Counted from the first letter of the stretch, positions 14,770 to 22,588 are shown. The stretch: DNA of 64,000 nt from Streptomyces plumbidurans (GCF_019857225.1 NZ_JAFJSY010000025.1:62001-126000), one strand, 5' to 3'. The notes: a model not told the origin generated them from the letters alone. Program-made: numbers and translations.

Positions 14770-16010
14770 AGATCGCCGTGATGGGGCAGGGCTACGTCGG
14801 CCTGCCCCTGGCCATGGCCGCCGTCGAGGCCGGCCACCGCGTGACCGGCTTCGAACCGGACCCCGACCGCTGCGCACAGTTGCAGGCAGGCACCTCCTAC
14901 GTAGAAGACGTGCCCGACGAGCGACTGGCGGCCGCGCTCGCCACCGGCCGCTACCTGCCGACCGGCGACGACATCCACCTCACAGGCTTCGACACTGCCG
15001 TGATCACGGTGCCGACCCCGCTCAAGGACCGTCAGCCCGACCTCTCGTTCATCGAGTCCGCGGCCCGCACCCTCGCCGACTCCGTGGACGACGGCGCGCT
15101 CGTCGTCCTGGAGTCCACCACGCACCCCGGCACCACACGGGACGTCGTCGGCCGCATCATCGAGCAGCGCTCCGGCGCCCGGCCCGGCGCCGACTTCCAC
15201 CTGGCCTTCAGCCCCGAACGCATCGACCCGGGCAACCAGCAGTGGCGGTTCGAGAACACGCCGAAGATCGTGGCCGGGCTGACGAAGGAATGCCTGCGCC
15301 GGGCCTGCGAGTTCTACACCTCCGTCACCAGCGACGTCGTACCGGCGCAGAGCCTGGAGGCGGCGGAACTGGCGAAGGTCTTCGAGAACACGTTCCGCCA
15401 CGTCAACATCGCCCTGGTCAACGAGCTCGGCCACCTCGCCCGCACGCTCGGCGTCGACGTGTGGCACACCCTCGACCTTGCCGCATCCAAGCCGTTCGGG
15501 TTCACCAAGTTCCTGCCCGGCCCCGGCGTCGGCGGCCACTGCCTGCCCGTCGACCCGGTCTACCTCACCCACCACGCCCGGACCCAGCACCGGCACGCCA
15601 TGCGGCTCGTCGAGCTCGCGCAGGACATCAACGAGGCGCAGCCCGCCTACACCGTCACCCGCCTGCAAGACGCCCTCAACGCCCGCCGCACCCTGCTGAA
15701 CGGGGCCCGGATCCTCGCCCTCGGCCTCGCCTACAAGCCCGGCACAGCCGACCTGCGGGAGTCGCCGGCCGTCGAGGTCGTCGAGCTCCTGGGCGCCAAG
15801 GGCGCCGCCGTCGACATCGTCGAACCGCACCTGCCGAAGCTCACCCCGCGAGACTTCCGGGCCATCCCTGAGGACCTGAGCGTCTACGACGCCGTCGTGC
15901 TGCTCACCCCGCACGACACCTTCGACCTCCAGCACGTCGCCGACCACGCGCAGTTCGTGCTGGACACCCGGGGCGTCATGCCCGACGCCCCGCACATCGA
16001 GCGGCTGTGA
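14766..16010 (+). CDS. nucleotide-sugar 6-dehydrogenase (UDP-GlcNAc/UDP-Glc dehydrogenase family)
   Basis: A 414-residue enzyme that would oxidise C6 of a UDP- (or GDP-) sugar to the uronate using NAD. The Rossmann motif is MGQGYVGLPLA (G7-x-G-x-x-G12), FSPER is at 149-153, and LEAAELAKVFENTFRHVNIAL holds the active-site lysine region. The catalytic cysteine is C259 in GPGVGGHCLPVDPVYL. The VGLPLA start and HCLPVDP form are closer to the WbpA/TviB type (N-acetylated sugar) than to classic Ugd, but substrate is uncertain. The C-terminal binding domain (GLAYKPGTADLRESPAVEV) is complete. GTG start overlapping the previous stop. It is followed by a 39-residue membrane peptide and a processive glycosyltransferase. 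Confidence 0.92.
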   Translation: MKIAVMGQGYVGLPLAMAAVEAGHRVTGFEPDPDRCAQLQAGTSYVEDVPDERLAAALATGRYLPTGDDIHLTGFDTAVITVPTPLKDRQPDLSFIESAARTLADSVDDGALVVLESTTHPGTTRDVVGRIIEQRSGARPGADFHLAFSPERIDPGNQQWRFENTPKIVAGLTKECLRRACEFYTSVTSDVVPAQSLEAAELAKVFENTFRHVNIALVNELGHLARTLGVDVWHTLDLAASKPFGFTKFLPGPGVGGHCLPVDPVYLTHHARTQHRHAMRLVELAQDINEAQPAYTVTRLQDALNARRTLLNGARILALGLAYKPGTADLRESPAVEVVELLGAKGAAVDIVEPHLPKLTPRDFRAIPEDLSVYDAVVLLTPHDTFDLQHVADHAQFVLDTRGVMPDAPHIERL

Positions 16011-16034
16011 CCGCCATGACACAGAGGAGAACCA

Positions 16035-16154
16035 ATGCCTTCCGGAGCGATGGCCCACACCGGGCTGGGAGCGATGCTGCTCACCGGAGTCGCCCTGCTG
16101 ATCGGCGGAGCAGGCGCCGTCCTGCGCTTCGTCACGAGGAGAAGCCGCGCCTGA
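16035..16154 (+). CDS. 39-residue membrane peptide
   Basis: A short gene with an AGAGGAGAA site (16023-16031) before the ATG at 16035, ending in TGATG overlap with the glycosyltransferase start. The peptide has one hydrophobic helix (AMLLTGVALLIGGAGAVL) and a basic RRSRA tail. Its tight placement between the dehydrogenase and the membrane glycosyltransferase suggests a small partner subunit of the latter. That is inference. Confidence 0.55.
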   Translation: MPSGAMAHTGLGAMLLTGVALLIGGAGAVLRFVTRRSRA

Positions 16155-17551
16155 TGCAGCCGACCGTCTCCGTCCTCATCCCCGCGCACAACGAGGCCGA
16201 GACGATCGGGGAGCTGGTCCAGGCCTGCCTGGACCAGCCCTACCCGATCGAGCAGCTCATCGTCGTCGCCGACTCCTGCAAGGACAACACGGCCGAGGTC
16301 GCCCGCCAGGCCGGCGCCACCCTCGTCCTCGAGACCACGTTCGCCGACAAGGCCGCGAACCAGAACCACGCCCTGCCGCACATCACCGGCGACGTCATCG
16401 TGGGTTTCGACGGCGACTCCAAGCCCGAACCGGACTGCATCAGCCGCATGGTCGCGGACATCGCCCGCGGCTACGACGCCACCTGCTCCAGCATCCTGCC
16501 CTTGCAGGAGACCGGCTTCTTCATCGAGGCCCGCCGCTTCGCGTACAGCCTCGGCTCCCAGTGGTGGCGCATCTGCCAGCGCACCGTCGGCCGCCTCCAG
16601 GTCCTCACCGGCGCCTCCTACGCCTTCCGCACGGACGTCGTCCGCGCCGTCGGCGGCTTCCCCAACGGCCTCATCAGCGCCGACATGGACATCACCTGGA
16701 AGCTCCACGAAGGCGGCTACAAGACCTGGTACACCGCCGACGCGCTCACCCTCACCGTGGACCCCGAGAACTGGCACGAATACACCCAGCAGATGCCCCG
16801 CTGGGCGGCCGGCTACTTCCAGAACGTCGCCCGCTACAAGCGGCTCATGTGGAACTGGCGCAGCCTGCTCACCGTCGGAACCGCCATGTTCGACCTGGTC
16901 ACCCTCTGGTGGTGGCTGGCCGTCGTGATCTACAACCTGGTCACCTGGCAGCACCTGTCCATGTTCCGGTACATGGGCTACTGGGCGGCCGGACACACCG
17001 CGCTGACCACCTACCTGGTCTCCCGCGTCGTCGGCTGGAAGAAGGCCGCCCTCGGCTTCCTCCCGTACACGCTGCTGAACTTCTACAACAAGTACCTGTA
17101 CACGAAATCGATGTTCCGGGAATGGCTGCTCGGCCGGCACTACGCCGCCTGGACTGGACGCAGCGGCCGCAAGACCGTCATCACTCCCATGACTATGTCC
17201 CGCCGCTGGGCGCTCGGCCAGACCGGAGCCGTCCTCGGCGCCGTCGGCACCCTGATCGGCGGCTACCTCGGCAGCACGCCGCTCTTTGCCGCAGGCGTGG
17301 CCGGAGTGATCGCCGCCCCGCTCGCCGTGTTCCCGTGGCGCGGCAGCGGCAAGCGCCGCGCAACACAGCCCGCACCGCCGCCTGTTGCGGCGACGGCCCC
17401 GATGCCGGCCCTCGTCGACGAGGACACCGTGCAGATCCCGCGCGTCCGCGTGGCCAAACTCCTCGACCCCGACACAGAGACGACGCTGAACGTGGCCCTC
17501 CCACGCCAGCGCACCGCCTGGTCGCCGACACACGAAGGAAGCGCGCGATGA
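16154..17551 (+). CDS. processive family-2 membrane glycosyltransferase (PgaC/hyaluronan-synthase-like)
   Basis: A 465-residue protein. It starts with the GT-A fold (TVSVLIPAHNEAETIGELV), a DGDS metal site (residues 86-89), a SADMDITWKLHEGGY acceptor motif (175-189; PNAG synthases have TEDIDxxWKL here) and a Q-x-x-RW motif (QQMPRW, 212-217), the mark of processive beta-glycosyltransferases. Four or so membrane helices follow (from about 240), then a cytoplasmic Pro-rich tail. Such enzymes polymerise a sugar and extrude the chain through the membrane. Start chosen by TGATG coupling; the frame is open further upstream. With the dehydrogenase 143 bases upstream it probably makes a uronate- or GlcNAc-containing surface polymer in the lysogen. 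Confidence 0.88.
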   Translation: MQPTVSVLIPAHNEAETIGELVQACLDQPYPIEQLIVVADSCKDNTAEVARQAGATLVLETTFADKAANQNHALPHITGDVIVGFDGDSKPEPDCISRMVADIARGYDATCSSILPLQETGFFIEARRFAYSLGSQWWRICQRTVGRLQVLTGASYAFRTDVVRAVGGFPNGLISADMDITWKLHEGGYKTWYTADALTLTVDPENWHEYTQQMPRWAAGYFQNVARYKRLMWNWRSLLTVGTAMFDLVTLWWWLAVVIYNLVTWQHLSMFRYMGYWAAGHTALTTYLVSRVVGWKKAALGFLPYTLLNFYNKYLYTKSMFREWLLGRHYAAWTGRSGRKTVITPMTMSRRWALGQTGAVLGAVGTLIGGYLGSTPLFAAGVAGVIAAPLAVFPWRGSGKRRATQPAPPPVAATAPMPALVDEDTVQIPRVRVAKLLDPDTETTLNVALPRQRTAWSPTHEGSAR

Positions 17552-18585
17552 ACGACCTCACCTTCGGCCGGCCCTTCGTCCTGCGACGCGACCGCGACAT
17601 CAGCGATGTCTCAGGGACGGGCATCATCGCCGACGGCATCGTCTTCCCCGACGGGCACGCCGCGATCCACTGGCGCGGCCGGTGGCCGCTCACCACACCG
17701 CACCCGGACGGCCTCGAGTCGATCCTCGCCATCCACGACCACGGCGGCCGCGGCGACTTGCACGTCATCTGGCCTCAGCAGTCCACGAAGGGCCGGGAGA
17801 TCCTGGCGGCGGCCGTCGGCCGGGCCTACGCGCTCGCCGGCCGGTGGGAGTCCGCGCACGGCTCATCCATGTTCCTCGTGAACGCTGCGGGCGCCGAGCT
17901 GCGCGACGTGCTGGACGACTCCGGGACTGATCCCGCAGAAGTCGTCCACCTGACGACGAATGACCAGGTCACGGCCATGTCTGGGGTGGACGACATGGCG
18001 GCCGCCGAATGCTCCGCCCAGCACCGCGGCTTCGACGATGGCCGCCAATGCATCCGGGCTGCGCAGCATCGCGGCGATCACGTCGACGAGCGCGGCTTCC
18101 ACTGGTCCGACACCGTCGCCGTCTATCCGGTCGCCGGGGATCAGCTACCGCCCAACCAGGGCCCGTTGACCGGCATCGAGGTCCGCGATCCGTGCCCGCA
18201 CTGCGAGGACTGCCGACTTGTCCCGCGTCGGCAGATGATGGTTCACCTGCGGGAACAACATCCCGGCGCCACCTGCGATTTCCCGCTCGGCTGGCGCGTT
18301 GCGAAGGCCTACGCCTTCGACGAGCACGACCCCAAATGCAGCTACACCCGCACCCGCGGTGCTCTGCTGTGCGACTGCCACGTCCTCTTCCCCGAGCAGC
18401 GGTCCAACTCATCCCTGCGCAAGCGCATCGACGAGGCAATCGGCGACGCGTGGCAGGCGGGGCTGAATCACTCGAGCGGCGAGCGCGTGCGCAGGGAGAT
18501 CGGCGACGCCGTGATGGCCATCGTCGACCCCGCGCTCGCTGCCGCCGAGAACAGCTGCGACCTTCCGCACGAGATGGAGGCCTGA
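17548..18585 (+). CDS. hypothetical protein with zinc-finger-like segment
   Basis: A 345-residue protein starting by ATGA overlap with the glycosyltransferase. The N-terminal 120 residues are beta-rich (GIIADGIVFPDGHAAIHWRGRW, DLHVIWPQQSTKGREIL). The middle holds several Cys/His pairs (AECSAQHRGFDDGRQCIRAAQHRGDH). The segment CPHCEDCRLVPRRQMMVHLREQH resembles a C2H2-like finger. A second cysteine group lies later (KCSYTRTRGALLCDC). It looks like a fusion of small phage domains of unknown role. No catalytic motif is apparent. Confidence 0.65.
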   Translation: MNDLTFGRPFVLRRDRDISDVSGTGIIADGIVFPDGHAAIHWRGRWPLTTPHPDGLESILAIHDHGGRGDLHVIWPQQSTKGREILAAAVGRAYALAGRWESAHGSSMFLVNAAGAELRDVLDDSGTDPAEVVHLTTNDQVTAMSGVDDMAAAECSAQHRGFDDGRQCIRAAQHRGDHVDERGFHWSDTVAVYPVAGDQLPPNQGPLTGIEVRDPCPHCEDCRLVPRRQMMVHLREQHPGATCDFPLGWRVAKAYAFDEHDPKCSYTRTRGALLCDCHVLFPEQRSNSSLRKRIDEAIGDAWQAGLNHSSGERVRREIGDAVMAIVDPALAAAENSCDLPHEMEA

Positions 18586-18587
18586 CC

Positions 18588-18944
18588 GTGACCATCGCAG
18601 TGGACTTTGACGGCGTGATCCACGCCTACAGCAAGGGCTGGCACGACGGCAGCATCTATGACGGACCCGTACCCGGCGCCATCGACGCACTGCGGCTCCT
18701 CATGGACACGGACGCCGTCTTCATCCACACCACCCGCGACGCCGGTCAGGTAGCCACCTGGCTCCTCAATCACGGCCTACCGGTCCGCGTGGGCGGCGAT
18801 GAAGGACGCGTCTTCTGGAACGAGCGAGGAAGCCTGCTCGTCACCAACCGAAAGCTCCCCGCCCGCGTCTACATCGACGACCGCGCCCTGCACTTCCAGA
18901 ACTGGGACCAGGCTCTGCTCGAACTCGGACGGCGGGGCATCTGA
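18588..18944 (+). CDS. HAD-superfamily phosphatase
   Basis: A 118-residue minimal HAD protein. Motif I is AVDFDGVIH with the nucleophilic aspartate near residue 6. The motif II region is VFIHTTRDAGQVATWL, and the C-terminal ARVYIDDRALHF supplies motif IV acidic residues. Small HADs of this type are common in actinophages and may be 3'-phosphatases for nucleic-acid end repair, or nucleotidases. GTG start three bases after the previous stop. Substrate unproven. Confidence 0.8.
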   Translation: MTIAVDFDGVIHAYSKGWHDGSIYDGPVPGAIDALRLLMDTDAVFIHTTRDAGQVATWLLNHGLPVRVGGDEGRVFWNERGSLLVTNRKLPARVYIDDRALHFQNWDQALLELGRRGI

Positions 18945-18945
18945 C

Positions 18946-19212
18946 ATGGGCCGCCGTATCAAGGCCGCCAACGTCGAGCGGCTGCTTATCGACCACGGCC
19001 ACGAGTTCTCCGAGTTCGAGGCGGGGGAGTGGGACCCGGGCTTCCGCGTCGCCCAGGCCGGGCCACGCCAGGTCAATGTCTACTACGACGGGCCCGACGA
19101 GGCCGACCAGCTCGAGGCCATCGCCGCGGAACTCCGTGACGCCGGCTACTCCGTCATCGCCACGCAGCAGGACCGCGGCGGCCGCCGGCGCCTGGAGGTG
19201 ACCCAGCCGTGA
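18946..19212 (+). CDS. hypothetical small protein
   Basis: An 88-residue alpha/beta protein (RIKAANVERLLIDHGH ... VNVYYDGPDEADQLEAIAAELRDAGYSVIATQ) with the look of a small ferredoxin-like fold. It starts two bases after the HAD gene and overlaps the next gene. The same general pattern is seen in many Streptomyces phage proteins of unknown role. Confidence 0.62.
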   Translation: MGRRIKAANVERLLIDHGHEFSEFEAGEWDPGFRVAQAGPRQVNVYYDGPDEADQLEAIAAELRDAGYSVIATQQDRGGRRRLEVTQP

Positions 19213-19409
19213 CCACCCTCGCACCCGAACCAACCACCACCGGCACCGACAACGCCGACGGCCCCGTGCACGCCGTGTGCTGCGTCGAAGACGTCGCCAT
19301 ATGCGGAAAGGACGTCACGGGCGATCCGTGGGTGAGCGACGACGAAGAGCTCACGTGCGTCGTCTGCATCGACCTCAGCACCCAGAGGTGTCCGAGGTGC
19401 GGCCAGTGA
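19209..19409 (+). CDS. small zinc-binding protein
   Basis: A 66-residue protein with about seven cysteines: VCCVEDVAICGKDV, then LTCVVCIDL and RCPRCGQ at the C-terminus. Two CxxC pairs suggest one zinc ribbon. The N-terminus is Thr/Ala-rich. GTG start overlapping the previous stop by 4 bases. Function unknown. Confidence 0.6.
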   Translation: MTTLAPEPTTTGTDNADGPVHAVCCVEDVAICGKDVTGDPWVSDDEELTCVVCIDLSTQRCPRCGQ

Positions 19410-19807
19410 CCACTCAGCGCGACCCATCAGCGATGCAGCCCGCCTTCGCCCGCGGCTTCCGCCTCCACGTCGGCGGCCGCATCCTCCACGGCGCCGAGTT
19501 CCCCACGCGCCGCGTCCTCGTCGTCGACGACCCCGAGTACGGGCTGTGCACGGCCGCCATGTCACTCGACGAGCTGCTCAAGGGCTACGTGAACCCGCGG
19601 GTCGAATGGCCCGGCGACCAGCTGGTGCCCAGCGAGCTGCTCTACGGCCTCATCAACATCGTCGCTTTCCCCGGCAGCTTCACCCCGCCCGCCAAGCCGT
19701 ATCCCGAGGATGCGGTGCGCGCCGTCCTTGCCCAGCTCACGAAGTACCTCGGCTACGACGTCGTCGAACGCGCCGCCGAGGCATCCCAAGGAAAGGAGCA
19801 GCCCTGA
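19406..19807 (+). CDS. hypothetical early protein
   Basis: A 133-residue protein with a beta-rich N-terminal half (FRLHVGGRILHGAEFPTRRVLVVDDPEYG) and a helical C-terminal half (EDAVRAVLAQLTKYLGYDVVERAAEA). There are no metal or nucleotide motifs. GTG start inside the previous gene's end; its stop overlaps the next ATG (TGATG). Not recognised. Confidence 0.62.
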   Translation: MTTQRDPSAMQPAFARGFRLHVGGRILHGAEFPTRRVLVVDDPEYGLCTAAMSLDELLKGYVNPRVEWPGDQLVPSELLYGLINIVAFPGSFTPPAKPYPEDAVRAVLAQLTKYLGYDVVERAAEASQGKEQP

Positions 19808-20073
19808 TGGGCGCCACGAAGCGGATCATCTTGGTCGAGCGTCACGAGTGGACGCTCAAGCAGCCCGCCCACCACACGGAGGTCGAGAAGGCCGTTTCAG
19901 TGGCCGAACAGGACCGGGCGCGGCTTGCAACCCGAGGCGTCCAGACCGAGGACGTGCACGTCCACGGCGGCGATGACGAGCTCGTCATCTCGTTCCAGGC
20001 TGAGCGGCCCAAGAACCCCAAGCGGCCCGGCTACCGCGGAAGCGACGACGACGTGGCGGTGGCCGATGCCTGA
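19807..20073 (+). CDS. hypothetical early protein
   Basis: An 88-residue protein, mixed alpha/beta (RIILVERHEWTLKQPA, VHVHGGDDELVISFQAE) with a basic/acidic C-terminal tail. It is translationally coupled to both neighbours and overlaps the next gene by 8 bases. No family is recognised. Confidence 0.6.
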   Translation: MGATKRIILVERHEWTLKQPAHHTEVEKAVSVAEQDRARLATRGVQTEDVHVHGGDDELVISFQAERPKNPKRPGYRGSDDDVAVADA

Positions 20074-20365
20074 GCAGGAAGGCGAGTTTCGTCTCGTCAT
20101 GCCGTTCGTGATCGTCAAGAGCCAAGGCGGCCCGTACGATGACGCGGCCTTCGCCGCCGGGATGACGTGCGGCCAGTTCTGGACCGAGCTGCAACAGCTG
20201 TCCGTGCATGGCGCGACGCCCAGGCCCCGATATGTACGACCGGAACACATCCCCCAGCTCGACCTCATCGCCATGCACTTCAACTACACGATCAAGGCTG
20301 GAGACACCGACGAAGCGTCCGGCTACCAGCGGATCGACTTCGGACCGCAGTACGACGGGCCGTGA
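20066..20365 (+). CDS. hypothetical early protein
   Basis: A 99-residue protein. It opens with a beta strand (FRLVMPFVIVKSQGGPYDD) and continues with FAAGMTCGQFWTELQQL, a pattern I have seen only in uncharacterised actinophage proteins. It starts within the end of the previous gene and ends two bases before the WhiB-Lsr2 fusion. No function assigned. Confidence 0.62.
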   Translation: MPEQEGEFRLVMPFVIVKSQGGPYDDAAFAAGMTCGQFWTELQQLSVHGATPRPRYVRPEHIPQLDLIAMHFNYTIKAGDTDEASGYQRIDFGPQYDGP

Positions 20366-20366
20366 C

Positions 20367-21110
20367 ATGGCCAGTCAGGACACCGGTGCGTGGCAGGCGC
20401 GGGCGGCCTGCGCAGGCGACGACCTGGACCTGTTCTTCTCCAATCCCCAGGTCGGTCTCCGCATCTGCGCCGGCTGCACCGTGCGCCCCGAATGCCTCTA
20501 CGACGCGCTCGCGATGGAGATCCCCAGCGCCCGCCACGGCGTCCGGGGCGGCCTCACCGCAGACGAACGCAACGACGTGCCGCCCCTGCCGCGGAAGCGC
20601 TCCGAGGCCATCGAAGTACTCCGTGGACACCTCGCCACCGTGACGCCCGAAGCGGGCACGCCCGAAAGGACAGACCAGACAGTGAACGACACCCCAGCCA
20701 CCCCGCCGGCAACCTCCCCGAAGACCGAGAGCTTTCCCCTGGGCCACCTCCTGAAGTGGGGTGACGAGCACGCAGACCCGCAAGTCCGCGACCAGGCGGC
20801 GGCCGCCCGCGAGAACCTGGCCGGCCTCCGCAAGCGCCACGCCGCGGATCAGGAGCTGACGGCCATCAACGACGAGGCCGAAGCCCTGGAGAAGCGGCTC
20901 GCTGAACTCCGCGCCCGCGAAGCCGAACTGACCCCGCCGAAGCAGAAGAAGTCACGCTCCCGGAACCCCGTCGACTACCCCGCAGCCGAGATCCGCACCT
21001 GGGCGAAGACGGCCGGCGTCCACTGCCCGCCCGTCGGCCGCGTGCCGAAGCAGGTCGTCGACGCCTGGCGCGCCGCGACCCGTCAGGAGACCGACGGTGC
21101 AGACGCCTGA
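20367..21110 (+). CDS. WhiB-like / Lsr2 C-terminal domain fusion protein
   Basis: A 247-residue protein with three parts. Residues 8-75 are a canonical Wbl domain: WQARAACAGDDLDLFF, cysteines C15, C34, C37, C43 (C-x2-C-x5-C), and HGVRGGLTADER. Residues about 140-190 are a coiled coil (ENLAGLRKRHAADQEL, EAEALEKRLAELRAREAEL). The last 40 residues match the Lsr2 DNA-binding domain: EIRTWAKTAGVHCPPVGRVP then VVDAWRAA, with the R-G-(I/V)-P-type hook as GRVP. Lsr2 binds AT-rich DNA and silences foreign genes. Joining it to an Fe-S Wbl would tether sigma-factor binding to DNA. Likely a transcription regulator of host or phage. It overlaps the next gene by 14 bases. Confidence 0.85.
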   Translation: MASQDTGAWQARAACAGDDLDLFFSNPQVGLRICAGCTVRPECLYDALAMEIPSARHGVRGGLTADERNDVPPLPRKRSEAIEVLRGHLATVTPEAGTPERTDQTVNDTPATPPATSPKTESFPLGHLLKWGDEHADPQVRDQAAAARENLAGLRKRHAADQELTAINDEAEALEKRLAELRAREAELTPPKQKKSRSRNPVDYPAAEIRTWAKTAGVHCPPVGRVPKQVVDAWRAATRQETDGADA

Positions 21111-21543
21111 GGGCAGCCCGGCATCATGCGCCAAGCCCGGCATCCCCGGGTACCGGCGTGGCTGCCGCTGCGCGGGGTGCCGGGCCGCGAACACCGCGAA
21201 GTGCCGGGCAGGACGCGAACGCCGCGTCGCGCGGGCGGACACCTCCGACTTCGAGCACGGAGTCAGCGGCTACAAGAACTGGAAGTGCCGCTGCCCCGTC
21301 TGCACGACGGCGAACACGGATTACGGCCGGCCGCGCGTGCAGGCCTTCGAGGAACGGCACTCCGGGCACGCGACCCCGAACAGCGGCGCCTTCTGGAAAC
21401 CGGAGGAGATCCAGCTGGTGCTCCGCGACGGCATCCCGCTCGCCGAGTTCGCCATCCAGCTCGGCCGCTCCTACAGGTCCGTGTACGCGAAGCGATACAC
21501 GCTCAGGAAGACGAAGGAGGTACGGCGTGCAGACGCTCGATGA
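21097..21543 (+). CDS. cysteine-rich HTH-like protein of actinophage type
   Basis: A 148-residue protein with two cysteine clusters (GCRCAGCRAANTAKC; HGVSGYKNWKCRCPVC), the second of which is a recurrent actinophage motif, probably zinc-binding. The C-terminal 50 residues (FWKPEEIQLVLRDGIPLAEFAIQLGRSYRSVYAKRYTLR) look like a SANT/HTH-type helix bundle that could bind DNA. GTG start overlapping the WhiB-Lsr2 gene. Probably a DNA-binding regulator; target unknown. Confidence 0.65.
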   Translation: MQTPEGSPASCAKPGIPGYRRGCRCAGCRAANTAKCRAGRERRVARADTSDFEHGVSGYKNWKCRCPVCTTANTDYGRPRVQAFEERHSGHATPNSGAFWKPEEIQLVLRDGIPLAEFAIQLGRSYRSVYAKRYTLRKTKEVRRADAR

Positions 21544-22129
21544 GCTGGTGGCCGACCTCGTCGACCGCTACACCGGCGACAAGGACCACCCCGGCGACGG
21601 CGGCCCCGGCCTCATCCACCGGCTCGACACCCTCGGCCTGCGCACCCGCCAGCCCCGCGACGGCGGCCACGCCCCGCCCGGCAGCCGGCCGCCGACCTCG
21701 CTCGAGGCCGTGTCCTGGTCGCAGCGCATCAAGGTCGAGGCGATCGGCCTGGACATGCGGCTGCGCGGCTCCGCGCGCACCCAGCCCTGGTACCGGGCGC
21801 TCAAGGCGATCCCGCCCGGGGCGGAGAACGCTGGCCGGGAGCGGGAAGTTCGCAGCATCGTGAGCCAGTGGCACGGCACCGTCCTCACCGTTCTCGGGCT
21901 GCGCGGGCCGTCGGTGCACTTCCGGCTGTGCCTGTGCCTGTCGTGCGGGCAGCGGACCGTGTACGGGCGCGCGGACGACGACCGGCCGCGCGCCTGGTGC
22001 GTCAACGACGCGTGCGAGGACGGCGATACGGGTGCACCTGCCCGGTACGACGGGCCGCGGCTGTACCTGCTGACGGAGAACCGGGCGGCGGACGCCGAGT
22101 TCGAGCCGCCAAGATCAAGTGCGAGATAG
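21527..22129 (+). CDS. hypothetical actinophage protein with two CxxC pairs
   Basis: A 200-residue protein with a strong GAAGGAGG site (21513-21520) before the GTG. Features are VSWSQRIKVEAIGLDMRLRGSARTQPWYRALKAI, then SIVSQWHGTVLTVLGLRGP, and a cysteine-bearing ribbon (CLCLSCGQRTVYG ... AWCVNDACEDG). The whole pattern is common in Streptomyces phages, often late in the early operon, with no known function. It is the last gene of the long coupled run; the 12-mer shared with the immunity region spans its stop codon. Confidence 0.7.
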   Translation: MQTLDELVADLVDRYTGDKDHPGDGGPGLIHRLDTLGLRTRQPRDGGHAPPGSRPPTSLEAVSWSQRIKVEAIGLDMRLRGSARTQPWYRALKAIPPGAENAGREREVRSIVSQWHGTVLTVLGLRGPSVHFRLCLCLSCGQRTVYGRADDDRPRAWCVNDACEDGDTGAPARYDGPRLYLLTENRAADAEFEPPRSSAR

Positions 22130-22182
22130 TCAAAGAAAGTTGGACCCAACCGCTTGTGGCAGGTCGTACTTTCTCGTACTGT
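22129..22182 (+). promoter_or_regulatory. candidate promoter matching the immunity-region promoter
   Basis: TTGTGG (22154-22159) and TACTGT (22177-22182) are 17 bases apart, the same -10 hexamer and spacing as the promoter at 5301-5329. The 12-mer GTCAAAGAAAGT at 22129-22140 is identical to the one at 5267-5278. It is followed by TTGGACC, which overlaps the immunity repeat TTGGACTGT in its first six bases. The gene at 22236 is therefore probably controlled by the same regulator as the lysogeny switch. Confidence 0.5.
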
Positions 22183-22235
22183 GGTTTACAGAGGTTGAGG
22201 CAAACACCCCAACCACACCGTGGGGAGGACCCGAC

Positions 22236-22481
22236 ATGCACACCACGCTCTTCCACTCCATCGAACTGATCGAACCCGGCGACCTCGTCCTCTACCACGG
22301 CTCCCTCACCGACCTGCACGGCCTCTGGCTCGCCATCCCCTGCCCCTGCCGCGCCTGCCACGCCATGGACGCCCTCGGCCTGCCCGACGTCCGCTTCGCC
22401 CTCGCCGACCCCTGGGGCGAACGCCCCGGCCCCATCCACGCCCACCGCGAATCCCTCACCCGCTCCGCCGCCTGCGGCTGA
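22236..22481 (+). CDS. hypothetical protein under immunity-like promoter
   Basis: An 81-residue protein with a good GGGGAGG site (22222-22228). It has ELIEPGDLVLYHGSLTDLHGLWLAIPCPCRACHAMDALG, with a cysteine cluster (C-P-C-x-x-C-H) that may bind a metal. The longer upstream frame is rejected because the promoter lies inside it. As a separately promoted gene with a promoter resembling the switch, it could be expressed in the lysogen. Function unknown. Confidence 0.65.
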   Translation: MHTTLFHSIELIEPGDLVLYHGSLTDLHGLWLAIPCPCRACHAMDALGLPDVRFALADPWGERPGPIHAHRESLTRSAACG

Positions 22482-22531
22482 GCACACAGACCAGGCGGCC
22501 GAGCCATCCCCCAACTCGACCGCCATCCCGG

Positions 22532-22566
22532 GCCGCGCCCCGCACTTCCCCCGAGCGGGGCGCGGC
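22532..22566 (+). terminator. strong intergenic hairpin before the tRNA
   Basis: GCCGCGCCCCGC (22532-22543) pairs perfectly with GCGGGGCGCGGC (22555-22566): a 12-bp stem with an 11-base loop. It follows the gene ending at 22481 and precedes the tRNA at 22589, so it probably ends that small transcript. Confidence 0.55.
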
Positions 22567-22588
22567 TCACCCCACAACTCAACACCGA

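Noticed and set aside
16007..16153. Extending the glycosyltransferase start upstream to 16007
   Set aside because: The extension is Arg-rich with no GT-fold features; the ATG at 16154 is coupled to the membrane peptide stop and begins directly with the GT-A strand.
14766..17551. A definite hyaluronan synthase locus
   Set aside because: The dehydrogenase type and the D-M-D acceptor motif fit PgaC/WbpA-type families at least as well, so the polymer identity is not assigned.
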